A stretch of 62,853 bases of DNA from Spirirestis rafaelensis WJT71-NPBG6. GTDB taxonomy: Bacteria; Cyanobacteriota; Cyanobacteriia; Cyanobacteriales; Nostocaceae. The stretch covers positions 1-62,853 of the forward strand of contig JAHHID010000040.1 of NCBI GenBank assembly GCA_019359015.1, in the 5' to 3' direction. Of the stretch, positions 27,728 through 37,188 are shown piece by piece (the first letter of the stretch is position 1; every line of letters begins with the position of its first letter). The notes below the pieces were generated by a model. That model saw nothing but the letters and a program-made list of their open reading frames with translations, had not been told where the DNA came from and ran no database searches. A program made the position numbers and the translations under genes.

Positions 27728-28120
27728 TCGGTAAATAAATTTTAAGTTTTATCGACTTTTATTATGATATCGATTTTCGCAGGTTGGGCGATCGCTTTAA
27801 AGGAAGATGTTAAAACTACACTTAGGACACAAGACACAGAAAAGAAGTGGGGGAAAGGGCAAGAAGAGTTAAAAAGATGGAATTTTCATGCATCCTGACT
27901 CCTGGATTCTATCTTCCCTCCAACAAATAATATTTTTGAACCCAACTCAGTATTAGCGCTTGCCTATGTGGAATTAGGCGTTGCTGATTAAGAATATGAA
28001 TTTGTCTCACGCAGAGCCGCAGAGTCGCAGAGAGTAAGAGTTTGAGATGCTTGATTTTTAAGTTTCATATTTTGATTCAGCAATGCCTGGAATTAGAATG
28101 GGGAAAATGTCAAAGCAACC
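27728..28120. other. Intergenic region with a CGCAGAG-type repeat
   Basis: 393 bp. At 28010-28041 there is TCTCACGCAGAGCCGCAGAG and a further unit, related to TCTCACGCAAGACACGAAGA at 26224. No gene is seen. Part of it must contain the folate transporter promoter. Confidence 0.55.
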
Positions 28121-29695
28121 CTAGGCACGTTCAGCGCCCGATCGCCCATTTTCGACGACAAAGGAAGCTAAGGTGCTAATAGTTGCATTTTCTTCGCGAA
28201 TGGTAGAAACAATGCGGTAGTCAGTTTGCCAAGTATTCTGTGTGAGATGACAACGCACGTAACCCCGGTTTTTGCCGTCAAAAAATTTAGTATGAGGATT
28301 GTCGCTTAAGGCTGCTACAGTCGGAGCAATAAAGGCTTCAGGGAAATCCGAGGAAATTGAAGTCCCGACGAACTCAGTGGCGACAGTGGGCGAATTTGAA
28401 TTATTGAAATCAGTTTTCAAGTCGTGTACCCAGCTCGAATGGATGTCACCAGTAATCACAACTGGGTTACTAGGTTGACGCTGTTGAAGAAATTGTAATA
28501 AGCGATCGCGTGCAGCGACATAACCATCCCACTGATCCATATTAAATACTTCTTGGTCTGGGCGGGCATCAAAGTCATATTGCCCCATCATAGTTTGTTG
28601 AGCCATGACGTTCCAGCGAGCTTGCGACTTACTTAAACCCCGAAATAGCCACTGTTCCTGCTTTTTGCCTGTCATAGTCGCATTTGGATCTAAGGCTTCC
28701 AAGCAACGGGCTTTTAAGCCGTCATCGCAGGGCTGATCGCTGCGATACTGACGGGTGTCCAACACATTAAACTCCGCAATGTCGCCAAAGGTGAAACGCC
28801 GATAAAGCTGCAAATAAGAATTTTGAGGCAGCGATCGCAAAGGCATATGTTCATAATAAGCCTGGTAAGCGTTTGCCCTGCGAATCACAAACTCCTCTTG
28901 ACTTTGATTCTCTTCCGGAATCAGGCTGGCGTAGTTGTTTTCTACTTCGTGATCGTCCCAAGTGACTATCCAGGGAAAAGCAGCATGAGCCGCTTGCAGG
29001 TTAGAGTCAGTTTTGTAAAGAGCGTGGCGGTTCCGATAGTCAGCAAGGGTGACAATCTCAGGACTATTGTGTTGACGTGGACCTCCGGGTTCCGGTCCAT
29101 ACTCATAAATATAGTCGCCCAGGTGAACGACCAAATCAAGCTCTTCTTCGGCTAGGTGTTGGTAAGCTGTGTAGTAGCCGTTCTGCCAGTCTTGGCAGTT
29201 GACAAAGCCAAAGCGAAACTCAGAGACACGCGCACCACGGGCACTAGCTGTGCGGGTGCGTCCGATGGGGCTAACTTCATTACCTGCTTTGAACTGATAC
29301 CAATACCAGCGATCAGGCTCTAAAGTTCGCACATCTACGTGGACAGAATGTGCAAATTGGGGGGTCGCCATCACTGTACCCCGTTGCACGACTCTTCTCA
29401 TGTTTTCGTCTAATGCAATTTGCCACTGCACTGGCACATTAACAAGGGGCATTCCACCGCCATTTAACGGATCTGGCGCTAGCCGCGTCCATAGCACCAC
29501 ACCATTTGGTAGGGGGTCGCCGGAAGCAATGCCAAGACTAAAGGGATAATTAGAAAAATTAGGCTTGGCAACAACTCTTTGAGTCCAAAGATTAGTACTC
29601 GCACCTGCGGTCATAGCTAAGGCACCAATCAAAAAACGCCGCCGCTTGGCTTTGCTGGATAGCAAGCGCTCGAACTGAAAACGCTCCATACTCAT
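28121..29695 (-). CDS. phoD: Alkaline phosphatase PhoD, Tat-exported
   Basis: The 524-residue protein opens with a twin-arginine signal (KRRRFLIGALAMTAG), then the PhoD N-terminal domain (FSLGIASGDPLPNGVVLWTR) and the metallophosphatase core with HLGDYIYEYG, WDDHEVENNY and ITGDIHSSW. PhoD enzymes are calcium/iron-dependent phosphodiesterase-phosphomonoesterases secreted under phosphate limitation. ATG 29695 or the ATG two codons later are both possible. No convincing Pho box was identified. A palindromic element (29754-29837) lies 58 bp upstream. Confidence 0.92.
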   Translation of the reverse strand: MSMERFQFERLLSSKAKRRRFLIGALAMTAGASTNLWTQRVVAKPNFSNYPFSLGIASGDPLPNGVVLWTRLAPDPLNGGGMPLVNVPVQWQIALDENMRRVVQRGTVMATPQFAHSVHVDVRTLEPDRWYWYQFKAGNEVSPIGRTRTASARGARVSEFRFGFVNCQDWQNGYYTAYQHLAEEELDLVVHLGDYIYEYGPEPGGPRQHNSPEIVTLADYRNRHALYKTDSNLQAAHAAFPWIVTWDDHEVENNYASLIPEENQSQEEFVIRRANAYQAYYEHMPLRSLPQNSYLQLYRRFTFGDIAEFNVLDTRQYRSDQPCDDGLKARCLEALDPNATMTGKKQEQWLFRGLSKSQARWNVMAQQTMMGQYDFDARPDQEVFNMDQWDGYVAARDRLLQFLQQRQPSNPVVITGDIHSSWVHDLKTDFNNSNSPTVATEFVGTSISSDFPEAFIAPTVAALSDNPHTKFFDGKNRGYVRCHLTQNTWQTDYRIVSTIREENATISTLASFVVENGRSGAERA

Positions 29696-29753
29696 CCTTT
29701 GCGCGAAATTTTGTAAATAGAAGGGAAAGTTAAAACCAGATAATAGTCAAATA

Positions 29754-29837
29754 ATAGTTAGTTTTGATACCAAAGCCGATTCTCTTTTTCGGACAAAGAG
29801 AAGTCATAGATGTGGATTTTGTATCAAAATTAACTAT
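29754..29837. repeat. Small element with 17-bp terminal inverted repeats and nested hairpin
   Basis: Left end ATAGTTAGTTTTGATAC (29754-29770) and right end GTATCAAAATTAACTAT (29821-29837) pair with one mismatch. Inside, TTCTCTTT...AAAGAGAA (about 29780-29802) forms an 8-bp stem. The 84-bp structure resembles a miniature inverted-repeat element or a regulatory hairpin upstream of phoD. Confidence 0.75.
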
Positions 29838-30466
29838 AGTTAGCAGTATTAACTTATCAATTTGGTATTAACTAATTATTAAGAGGCTATTAATGTTGAG
29901 ATAAATACTTATATCGATTCAATAGACTTCTTCCAAAAGTAGGAAAAAGGGAAGGGAGAAAGGGGTAGGAAAAATGCTCTCTTATGCAAGAGTGCAAAAA
30001 AGACTTTTGCTCATAAATCTAATTAATGATTGCGACACGTAAATTGTTGTAAAGGCTGCTTGGATTCTCCGCCTCTACAAATGTATCTGCCCCATTGTTT
30101 TTTTAAATTGGTATTAAATTATGTCGGCAGAAGACGCTAAATAAACTGCCACTTCTTGTTGATATAAGCAGCTTTCCTGCCAATCTATACCAACGGCAGT
30201 GCATCGGTGAATGCAAATGCTAAATCAAATTGAGCGAAATAATTATTTTTACAATTTTATTCATATAGCCATATTTATCGCTTATTTTTACCGCATCTAA
30301 TCTTGAGGAAAAACTTGTTAATATTTAAAATTTGTCGCAATTAACAAGTAACTTTATTTAAATTTAAATAATAAGATTAACATTGGCGAATTTGTTGCTT
30401 TTTCTAGCTTTGAAGAAACTACTTCAAAAGAAATTATTGCACTTTTCAATTCATCAGAAACAGCTT
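29838..30466. other. Gap without a recognised gene
   Basis: About 630 bp of AT-rich DNA between the phoD promoter side and the 3' end of the ketoacyl synthase. A 62-codon plus frame at 30383-30571 overlaps the synthase and is a shadow. No repeat or RNA gene was recognised. Confidence 0.55.
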
Positions 30467-31798
30467 TCAATACTTACCCAAGGCGATCGCCGCATTCTGT
30501 CCGCCAAACCCAAAACTCAAACACAACACCTGGCTAATTTCAGCTTTACGCGCTGTCGTTACAAAATTTAAATCAAACTCAGCCTCTTTTAACCCTACGC
30601 AAGGCGGTAAAATTTGATTCTTTAATGCCAGAAGCGAGAAAGCTACACCTAAGGCTCCCGATGCTCCTAATGTATGACCTGTAGCGCCTTTTGTAGAACT
30701 AACAGCTACATCTTGAGTAAATAAACGTTGTATCACCATGCTTTCGATTCGGTCATTCATCTCAGTAGCCGTACCGTGAGCATGAATGTAATCAATATCA
30801 TAGGCGGTCAACTTACTGCGTTCTAAACATTGCTTTACACAAGCGATCGCACTTCTACCCTCAGGCTCAGGCGAACTAGCATGATATGCATCGGCTGTCA
30901 AGCCAAAGCCGAGAATTTGACCATATATTTTTGCTTGACGCTGTTTTGCTAACTCTGCTGATTCCAAGACAAACACAGCCGCACCTTCGCCTAAAACCAA
31001 GCCTTCACGGTGTTTGTCAAACGGATAAGCCCCTGTTTTCGCTGCCGCACCCATTTGCTGAAACCCAGTTATTGTTAACGGTGTAATCGGTGCTTCGACT
31101 GCGCCGGCAATTACTCGCTGACATTGCCCAGTTTGGATGAGTAAAGCTGCTTGAGCGATCGCCCAAGTTCCTGTTGCACATGCTGCCATCGGTGCTAAAA
31201 CTATCCCCGTTGCCCCAATTTGTCGCGCTGCGGCGATCGCATTCATATGCGGCAAAGTATCCAACCAAGAAAGAGGAGGGGGGGAGGGGAGCCAGCGCGT
31301 TGCGGAGGTTCCCTCGGTTGTCGCGACTGGCGTGGAGATGGGGAGATGGGGGGGATGAGGGAGAAATTTGTCCTCCTTGTCCACGGACACGTTCCTCTCC
31401 TTGCCCAGACGCTGCGCGAACAACGGGGGGGAAATACGCACTCGCTGTGTGCTCCCCTTGTCCGTTTGTCCCCTTGTCTCCCTTGCCTCCCTTGCCTCCC
31501 TTGCCATCTCTTCCCACAAAGCTTGATGGCTGCGACTTGAGCCGATGACAACGCCACAATCGGGCAAAGGCTGAATTAATCCAGCATCTTTCAAAGCGGA
31601 AGCAACAACCATTTGAGTTAAGAATGCTAACTCAACTGGTTGCTTACCAATCAAACCTAGAGGACGTGGTTCTAAATCTGGAAATGGTTGATGTAATCGA
31701 ATTCCAGAATTACCAGCTATTAACTGCTGCCAACTATCCTCTAGGCTTGTACCTAAAGCGGAAACAAGACCAATACCAGTGATAACAACTTCAAGCAA
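30467..31798 (-). CDS. Beta-ketoacyl-ACP synthase (FabF-like) with repeat-derived internal insertion
   Basis: This 443-residue thiolase-fold enzyme condenses malonyl-ACP with acyl-ACP. The triad is present: C207 in MAACATGTWA, H341 in HAHGTATEMND and H375 in KGATGHTLGASG. Removing about 75 residues (about 101-177) restores the usual spacing between GVVIGSSRSHQALWEEM and WLDTLPHMNAIAA. Those residues (for example LFAQRLGKER, TEGTSATRWLP, Pro runs) are translated interspersed repeat DNA inserted in frame. The insertion sits before the active-site Cys, near a surface region of KAS enzymes, so activity may survive. It appears to be the second FabF-like paralog found in cyanobacteria rather than the one beside acpP. 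Confidence 0.88.
   Translation of the reverse strand: MLEVVITGIGLVSALGTSLEDSWQQLIAGNSGIRLHQPFPDLEPRPLGLIGKQPVELAFLTQMVVASALKDAGLIQPLPDCGVVIGSSRSHQALWEEMAREAREARETRGQTDKGSTQRVRISPPLFAQRLGKERNVSVDKEDKFLPHPPHLPISTPVATTEGTSATRWLPSPPPLSWLDTLPHMNAIAAARQIGATGIVLAPMAACATGTWAIAQAALLIQTGQCQRVIAGAVEAPITPLTITGFQQMGAAAKTGAYPFDKHREGLVLGEGAAVFVLESAELAKQRQAKIYGQILGFGLTADAYHASSPEPEGRSAIACVKQCLERSKLTAYDIDYIHAHGTATEMNDRIESMVIQRLFTQDVAVSSTKGATGHTLGASGALGVAFSLLALKNQILPPCVGLKEAEFDLNFVTTARKAEISQVLCLSFGFGGQNAAIALGKY
31268..31500. repeat. Interspersed repeat insertion inside the ketoacyl synthase gene
   Basis: About 230 bp, with the repeat units GAGGTTCCCTCGGTTGTCGC, CCCAGACGCTGCGCGAACAA and a tandem CTTGCCTCC run (about 31477-31505). 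These units match the style of repeat clusters elsewhere in the window (20809, 52550). The reading frame remains open through it on the minus strand. Boundaries are approximate. Confidence 0.85.
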
Positions 31799-31890
31799 TT
31801 TTGGGGAGTGGGGAGTAGGGAGTAAAAAATGGTTAGTTGTACTTTTTTACAACGCTCCAACTAAGCACCAACAACTAACAATCCCGAAGG

Positions 31891-32685
31891 TTACTTACCG
31901 CCGTTTTTCAAGTTTTCTGCACCTTGGGTGACTTTAGCCGAGTCAATGCGATCACCTTGCTGAATTTTGTTAACTACATCCATTCCTTGGGTAACATTGC
32001 CAAATACGGCGTAACTACCATCTAAAAAGGCGTGATCAGCGAGTGCAAAGTAAAACTGAGAAGAAGCGGAGTCTGGTTGTTGCGATCGCGCCATTGCTAC
32101 CGCACCAAGTTTATGTGTCAAAACAGGGGTTTCAGTAATCGTCTTGCTGTATACTGGCTGCTCCGCGCCTTTTGGCTTAATTTCTAAGGGGATAGAGCGC
32201 TCAGTTCCGGTTTTTGGGTCAACAAAACCACCTGTTCCCAAAAGTTGCGTTGGTGTCTTCGGGTCTTTACTTTTAGGATCGCCTCCTTGAGCCACAAACG
32301 GTTGCGGTTGGCGCACTACTCTATGAAAAGATAACCCATCATAAACACCCCGTTGCACCAAATCGACGAAGTTCCCAGCGGTGATTGGGGCGTTTGTGCC
32401 ATCTACTTCGATAGTAATCGGCGAACCTTTCACGGTCATGACCACAGTAGCCTTACCTTCGAGTCTTGGTAAATCTTTCATTCCGGGGATACTCTCACTA
32501 TTTGTATTTTGAGATACAGAGCTTGCCTCTGTAGTTGTCTTGGTGCTTGCTTCTGTAGCTGCTGAGGTAGCTGTGGAGGATGGGGAAGCGGTATTAGAAG
32601 CAGCTTGCTGTCCTGAACATCCCCCTAACATCAATCCACCTACAATCACTAGAGCAAGTAAAAACTGTGGAATTTTTAAACGCAT
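31891..32685 (-). CDS. Cyclophilin-type peptidylprolyl isomerase, lipoprotein
   Basis: The 264-residue protein has a lipoprotein signal with the lipobox LGGC (C23) followed by a Ser/Thr-rich linker (about 25-70). The cyclophilin domain (about 75-260) contains [28 protein letters not shown] and [22 protein letters not shown]. It should be anchored to a membrane facing the periplasm or lumen, where it assists folding of exported proteins. It is 92 bp downstream of nothing obvious and upstream of the ketoacyl synthase on the same strand; a GGGAGT-type short repeat lies between them. Confidence 0.92.
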   Translation of the reverse strand: MRLKIPQFLLALVIVGGLMLGGCSGQQAASNTASPSSTATSAATEASTKTTTEASSVSQNTNSESIPGMKDLPRLEGKATVVMTVKGSPITIEVDGTNAPITAGNFVDLVQRGVYDGLSFHRVVRQPQPFVAQGGDPKSKDPKTPTQLLGTGGFVDPKTGTERSIPLEIKPKGAEQPVYSKTITETPVLTHKLGAVAMARSQQPDSASSQFYFALADHAFLDGSYAVFGNVTQGMDVVNKIQQGDRIDSAKVTQGAENLKNGGK

Positions 32686-32786
32686 TGTTACTTACAAAAA
32701 TTTTCGGCTAGTTTTCCATTCGACTTATCTAAAGGTTGAATGAAACACTACACAGATACTAAGCATACCCGTCAAAATGCTATTGT

Positions 32787-32833
32787 GAAGTACCCACCAC
32801 TATAAACGGTACTCCGTTTATAGTGGGGGCTTC
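32787..32833. repeat. Strong hairpin resembling an IS200/IS605-type right end
   Basis: A perfect 13-bp stem CCACTATAAACGG (32797-32809) / CCGTTTATAGTGG (32814-32826) with loop TACT, extended by GAAG...CTTC. Read on the minus strand it is GAAGCCCCCACTATAAACGG followed by the complementary arm and TGGGTACTTC. Subterminal hairpins of this shape mark the ends of IS200/IS605-type elements in cyanobacteria and lie just past tnpB or iscB. There is no T-tract for a terminator in either direction. Confidence 0.55.
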
Positions 32834-32838
32834 GAGTT

Positions 32839-33087
32839 TCATTCGTCGATGCCACGCTTTTGAATTCCTATTGCTAAGAATTCGGAACCAAATCCGATGA
32901 TAGTCTTACTCGGCATCCGGAGGTTTGGAACTCGTCCCTTACTCCCGTACACTTGTGTGTACCCTTGCAGCAACCCGCCTCCCGCAGGTCGTTGAATTGT
33001 TTTGTGCCACTTGGTTTTTGCCGACTGCGGTTGTATTAAATCACCAGTGTCGTGGGGCACACCATAGTTAATCGCCTTTAGAGACAT
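32839..33087 (-). other. Unassigned ORF or decayed element between ycf4 and the cyclophilin gene
   Basis: An 82-codon frame (MSLKAINYGVPHDTGD... to ...IQKRGIDE) ends 6 bp before the hairpin at 32787-32833. No family is recognised. Its composition is GC-richer than its surroundings. With the adjoining hairpin it may be the remnant of an IS200/IS605-type element, perhaps including RNA rather than protein. It starts 32 bp downstream of the ycf4 stop. Nothing else occupies the 433 bp between 32686 and 33118. Confidence 0.3.
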
Positions 33088-33118
33088 TATGTAGTCACCG
33101 CTGAAGCGCTCAAATTCT

Positions 33119-33700
33119 TCAAAGTCCTTCCAGGGGAACTTGCAAAAAGCGGGCTAACTCGGCGCCTTGAACTTCTAACTCTGTTAGCGATAATGGTTGA
33201 CCTACCCGTGTTAAGGGAATGTCTCGGCGACCTTTAGCCCGCAGGTAAAGAGCGCGACGTGGATTTATACCCTCTTTGAGATCGACTCGAACAGATTGCA
33301 CATCTTGCGTCGCAAAGTCAACCTCAATGCGGCGGTTTTTCCCAGGAAATCCCCAGCGGAAAATTTTTATTTTGCCAGTTTCCCGATCAAACTCATTGTA
33401 TCCGCCTCCCACATCCCATAAAATTACTAACCACAGGTATGAGGCTAAAAGCAAGCCAGCAATGGAATATAACCCCATCACCAATCCTTGGGGGACAAAT
33501 ACCAGTTGAGTTGGATCGCTAACTATGAGTAAATTGACTTTGAGGTAACTGGATATCGCTGCCAGCAAAAAGCCTATAGACCCTAAGCTAACGATAGTTG
33601 CCCACAAGTAGTTGCTGAACCGACGAGAACCGAGAACTTTTTGATGCAGGACATTTGTAGCGGAGCTACCGCCTTTGTTAATGGTTGTTGATGCCGTCAT
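33119..33700 (-). CDS. ycf4: Photosystem I assembly protein Ycf4
   Basis: The 193-residue thylakoid protein has two hydrophobic segments (about 30-52 and 72-98) after a QKVLGSRRFSNYLWATI motif, then the conserved soluble part WDVGGGYNEFDRETGKIKIF, RWGFPGKNRRI and a C-terminus ending ELARFLQVPLEGL. Ycf4 acts as a scaffold in assembly of photosystem I. It is divergent from psbD-psbC with a 413-bp interval. Confidence 0.96.
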   Translation of the reverse strand: MTASTTINKGGSSATNVLHQKVLGSRRFSNYLWATIVSLGSIGFLLAAISSYLKVNLLIVSDPTQLVFVPQGLVMGLYSIAGLLLASYLWLVILWDVGGGYNEFDRETGKIKIFRWGFPGKNRRIEVDFATQDVQSVRVDLKEGINPRRALYLRAKGRRDIPLTRVGQPLSLTELEVQGAELARFLQVPLEGL

Positions 33701-34113
33701 TGAACTACCTTAGCGCGTAATATCTTCACCTAAAAAAAGTCTGCCACTCTTAGAGGATGTATTGCAAGCAAGTTTCAAGACTTAACTTTTAAGATTTCTG
33801 AGAAAAGCTGTGTCAAATTGTAAAAATTCTGATATTCATATTAATTATGAGCCTCGTGTTTGATACGTGATTTACTGACGTAGATCGACGCAAACCGGGC
33901 AAAATGTGATAAGTTAAGAATCATTAAGTTACCACAAGCTAAATTTAGCAGTAAGTGGTGATTATGAAGGCACAACTGAGAAATGCCGTTGATTAAGTCG
34001 GTAGATTCTCAGAATCTCAGCAGCATGTAAGCTGGTAAGAGTGTCAAAAAAACGTTAATTCCTCAAAACGTGAAAAACGTCGCAATTTTAGTAAACAAGA
34101 GGATTTTAGTGAA
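33701..34113. promoter_or_regulatory. Divergent ycf4/psbD promoter region
   Basis: 413 bp between two photosynthesis genes on opposite strands. It must contain both promoters and the psbD leader. AT-rich, no repeats. No specific box could be assigned by eye; the psbD start ATG 34114 is preceded by AAGAGGATTTTAGTGAA, which supplies an AGAGGA ribosome binding site. Confidence 0.6.
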
Positions 34114-35169
34114 ATGACCATCGCAGTAGGACGCGCCCCCAGTAGAGGGTGGTTTGACGTACTAGACGACTGGTTGAAGCGCGATCGCTTTGTCTTTGTA
34201 GGTTGGTCAGGAATATTATTATTCCCAACAGCCTTTTTAGCACTAGGCGGTTGGCTAACCGGTACAACATTCGTCACGTCTTGGTACACCCACGGATTAG
34301 CCTCATCATACCTGGAAGGTTGTAACTTCCTGACAGTAGCAGTATCGACCCCAGCAGATAGCTTGGGACACTCGTTATTGTTGCTGTGGGGACCAGAAGC
34401 ACAAGGCGACTTTACGCGTTGGTTTCAGTTAGGTGGATTGTGGGCATTTGTCGCATTACACGGAGCCTTTGCTTTAATTGGCTTCATGTTGCGTCAATTT
34501 GAAATCGCTCGTCTTGTAGGGATTCGTCCTTACAACGCAATAGCGTTTTCTGCTCCCATCGCTGTATTCGTCAGCGTATTTTTGATGTACCCCTTGGGAC
34601 AATCGTCCTGGTTCTTTGCACCGAGCTTTGGTGTAGCGGCAATTTTCCGCTTCATCTTGTTCATCCAAGGCTTCCATAACTTTACCCTCAACCCCTTCCA
34701 CATGATGGGCGTAGCTGGTGTATTGGGTGGAGCATTGCTGTGCGCGATTCACGGTGCAACAGTCGAAAATACATTGTTTGAAGATGGCGACGGTGCAAAC
34801 ACCTTCCGTGCCTTCAACCCGACTCAATCAGAAGAAACCTACTCAATGGTGACAGCAAACCGTTTCTGGTCACAGATATTCGGTATTGCTTTCTCTAACA
34901 AGCGTTGGCTGCACTTCTTCATGTTGTTTGTCCCGGTCACAGGCTTGTGGATGGCAGCAATTGGAATTGTTGGTTTGGCACTGAACCTGCGGGCTTATGA
35001 CTTCGTATCGCAAGAATTGCGTGCGGCAGAAGACCCAGAGTTTGAAACATTCTATACCAAGAACATTTTGTTGAACGAGGGTATCCGCGCTTGGATGGCT
35101 CCTCAAGATCAACCTCACGAACAATTTATATTCCCTGAAGAGGTACTACCACGTGGTAACGCTCTCTAA
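34114..35169 (+). CDS. psbD: Photosystem II D2 protein
   Basis: The 351-residue protein is a full-length D2 reaction-centre protein (usual length about 352). It starts [20 protein letters not shown] and has five membrane helices, including [15 protein letters not shown], the helix with [18 protein letters not shown] carrying the chlorophyll and iron histidines, and the C-terminal [13 protein letters not shown]2 pairs with D1 to bind the P680 chlorophylls, pheophytin, Q_A and the non-heme iron in the thylakoid. Its 3' end overlaps psbC. Confidence 0.99.
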   Translation: MTIAVGRAPSRGWFDVLDDWLKRDRFVFVGWSGILLFPTAFLALGGWLTGTTFVTSWYTHGLASSYLEGCNFLTVAVSTPADSLGHSLLLLWGPEAQGDFTRWFQLGGLWAFVALHGAFALIGFMLRQFEIARLVGIRPYNAIAFSAPIAVFVSVFLMYPLGQSSWFFAPSFGVAAIFRFILFIQGFHNFTLNPFHMMGVAGVLGGALLCAIHGATVENTLFEDGDGANTFRAFNPTQSEETYSMVTANRFWSQIFGIAFSNKRWLHFFMLFVPVTGLWMAAIGIVGLALNLRAYDFVSQELRAAEDPEFETFYTKNILLNEGIRAWMAPQDQPHEQFIFPEEVLPRGNAL

Positions 35170-36541
35170 TAGACCTTCGGTTATGGGCGGCGGACGCGAC
35201 CAAGAATCCACTGGATTCGCTTGGTGGTCTGGTAACGCTCGTTTAATCAACTTGTCCGGCAAATTGCTGGGTGCTCACGTAGCGCATTCTGGCTTGATTG
35301 TATTCTGGGCTGGAGCGATGACTTTGTTTGAAGTCGCTCACTTCGTTCCCGAAAAGCCGATGTACGAGCAGGGCATGATTTTGCTACCTCACATCGCCAC
35401 ATTGGGCTGGGGTGTTGGTGCTGGTGGTGAAGTTATCGACACCTTCCCCTTCTTCGTAGTCGGTGTACTGCATCTGATTTCTTCGGCTGTACTAGGTTTT
35501 GGCGGTATCTATCATGCCGTTCGCGGTCCAGAAACCTTAGAAGAGTATTCCTCCTTCTTTGGTTACGACTGGAAAGATAAGAACAAGATGACCAACATCA
35601 TCGGCTTCCACCTGATCATCTTAGGATGCGGTGCGCTTCTGTTGGTGTTGAAGGCAATGTTCTTCGGTGGCGTATACGACACCTGGGCACCAGGCGGTGG
35701 TGATGTTCGCGTCATTACCAACCCAACACTGAACCCAGCCGCAATCTTCGGTTATTTGATTAAATCTCCCTTCGGTGGTGATGGCTGGATTGTCAGCGTC
35801 AATAACATGGAAGATATCATTGGCGGTCACATTTGGGTTGCCTTTATCTGTATTGCAGGCGGTATTTTCCACATTCTCACCAAGCCTTTTGCATGGGCAC
35901 GTCGTGCCTTGGTTTGGTCTGGTGAAGCTTACCTCTCCTACAGCATTGGCGCTGTGTCCCTGATGGCATTCATTGCCTCGATCTTTGTTTGGTACAACAA
36001 CACTGCTTACCCCAGCGAATTCTACGGTCCTACTGGTCCAGAAGCTTCTCAAGCTCAAGCTCTGACCTTCTTGATCCGTGACCAACGCTTGGGTGCTAAC
36101 GTTGGTTCTGCACAAGGTCCCACCGGCTTAGGTAAATACCTGATGCGCTCTCCCACTGGTGAAATCATCTTTGGTGGAGAAACCATGCGCTTCTGGGATT
36201 TCCGTGGTCCTTGGTTGGAGCCTCTGCGTGGTCCTAACGGTCTTGATTTGGAAAAAATCAAAAATGATATTCAGCCTTGGCAAGCTCGTCGCGCTGCTGA
36301 ATACATGACTCACGCTCCTCTGGGTTCTTTGAACTCTGTGGGTGGTGTGGCTACGGAGATTAACTCCTTCAACTACGTATCTCCTCGCGCTTGGTTGGCA
36401 TGTTTCCACTTTGTCGTGGGCTTCTTCTTCCTAGTTGGTCACTTGTGGCATGCTGGTCGTGCCCGTGCAGCAGCAGGTGGATTCGAGAAAGGTATCAATC
36501 GTGAAAGCGAACCAGTAATGTCAATGAAACCACTTGACTAA
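35153..36541 (+). CDS. psbC: Photosystem II CP43 core antenna protein
   Basis: Starts at GTG 35153, inside psbD, overlapping it by 17 bp, the arrangement conserved in cyanobacteria and plastids. The 462-residue protein has six membrane helices with many histidine chlorophyll ligands and the large lumenal loop containing [17 protein letters not shown], whose Glu and Arg contact the Mn4CaO5 cluster. CP43 passes excitation to the reaction centre. A ribosome binding site is provided by GAAGAGG (35135-35141) within psbD, so translation may be coupled. Confidence 0.99.
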   Translation: MVTLSNRPSVMGGGRDQESTGFAWWSGNARLINLSGKLLGAHVAHSGLIVFWAGAMTLFEVAHFVPEKPMYEQGMILLPHIATLGWGVGAGGEVIDTFPFFVVGVLHLISSAVLGFGGIYHAVRGPETLEEYSSFFGYDWKDKNKMTNIIGFHLIILGCGALLLVLKAMFFGGVYDTWAPGGGDVRVITNPTLNPAAIFGYLIKSPFGGDGWIVSVNNMEDIIGGHIWVAFICIAGGIFHILTKPFAWARRALVWSGEAYLSYSIGAVSLMAFIASIFVWYNNTAYPSEFYGPTGPEASQAQALTFLIRDQRLGANVGSAQGPTGLGKYLMRSPTGEIIFGGETMRFWDFRGPWLEPLRGPNGLDLEKIKNDIQPWQARRAAEYMTHAPLGSLNSVGGVATEINSFNYVSPRAWLACFHFVVGFFFLVGHLWHAGRARAAAGGFEKGINRESEPVMSMKPLD

Positions 36542-36585
36542 GCTGCAAAGTTTTAACTTTCATCACTGACAATCAATAGTTTTAA

Positions 36586-36617
36586 GGCTCCTGTTGAAAA
36601 ACAGGGGCTTTTTTTTA
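36586..36617 (+). terminator. Terminator of the psbD-psbC operon
   Basis: Stem GGCTCCTGTT / AACAGGGGCT with a GAAA-containing loop and one G-T wobble, followed by eight or nine T residues, 44 bp after the psbC stop. Confidence 0.9.
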
Positions 36618-36723
36618 TTACGATCTTGAAAATTAAGCTTTTGATCTAGATAGGCGCTATATGCGCTTTTATGTGACACAATCCGATTTATAGTCTGCCG
36701 CATCTAATGGGGGCGTGGATACT

Positions 36724-36909
36724 ATGGATGATTCTAATTTTACAGACGCTTTGCAATGGACAACTGAAGCTAAAGCAAAGTTGAAAAATATTCCCTTTTT
36801 TGTCCGCGCTCAAGCCAAAGCACGAATTGAGCAATTGGCTCGTCAAGCCGAGCAAGATGTTGTGACGGCAGATTTAGTTGAGCAAGCTAGGCTTGAGTTT
36901 GGACAGTGA
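36724..36909 (+). CDS. Stand-alone PCP_red domain mini-protein
   Basis: The product (61 residues from ATG 36724; a GTG at 36715 would add three) is almost entirely one domain: [32 protein letters not shown] split as [18 protein letters not shown] and [15 protein letters not shown], then [15 protein letters not shown]. This corresponds to the C-terminal protochlorophyllide-reductase domain found at the end of ChlB/BchB. As a separate protein its function is unknown; regulation or assembly of pigment enzymes is inference. It is downstream of the psbC terminator on the same strand and upstream of a large palindrome. Confidence 0.85.
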   Translation: MDDSNFTDALQWTTEAKAKLKNIPFFVRAQAKARIEQLARQAEQDVVTADLVEQARLEFGQ

Positions 36910-37040
36910 ATTTTAACCGCAGATGAATGTGGATGATTTGTGGCTGTAATTTTCAACTGATAGGTTGAGGGTAAGTTTTGTAACGCTACTTTCAGGTAAC
37001 AATTTAAAATTTGGCGTTTTTGAGTATAAAGGCTGAAATT

Positions 37041-37091
37041 CCTTATTCTTGGTAGAGACGTTCCGGCGGAACGTCTCTACCAAGAATAAGG
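37041..37091. repeat. 51-bp perfect palindrome (copy 3 of the palindromic repeat family)
   Basis: Left arm CCTTATTCTTGGTAGAGACG followed by TTCCG pairs with no mismatch with its complement after a single central G, giving two 25-bp arms. The core TAGAGACGTTCCG matches copies 1 and 2, and the outer CCTTATTCTTGG extension is also symmetric. It lies in the 279-bp gap between the PCP_red gene and the Uma2 gene. Confidence 0.97.
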
Positions 37092-37188
37092 GTTTTAATA
37101 TTATAATCATCCGTAAAAATTTATTTTTACATATTGAAAATCAGCAACGTCTAAAATTTTCTTCTACAACTAACAAAAGGTCGTGTTT

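Noticed and set aside
29727-29756. Pho-box-like 8-bp units with 3-bp spacing before phoD
   Set aside because: Only the first unit (AAGTTAAA) fits the consensus complement; the next two are just AT-rich.
33000-33070. Group II intron 5' end (GTGTGCCC) near ycf4
   Set aside because: No domain V sequence or reverse-transcriptase frame was found.
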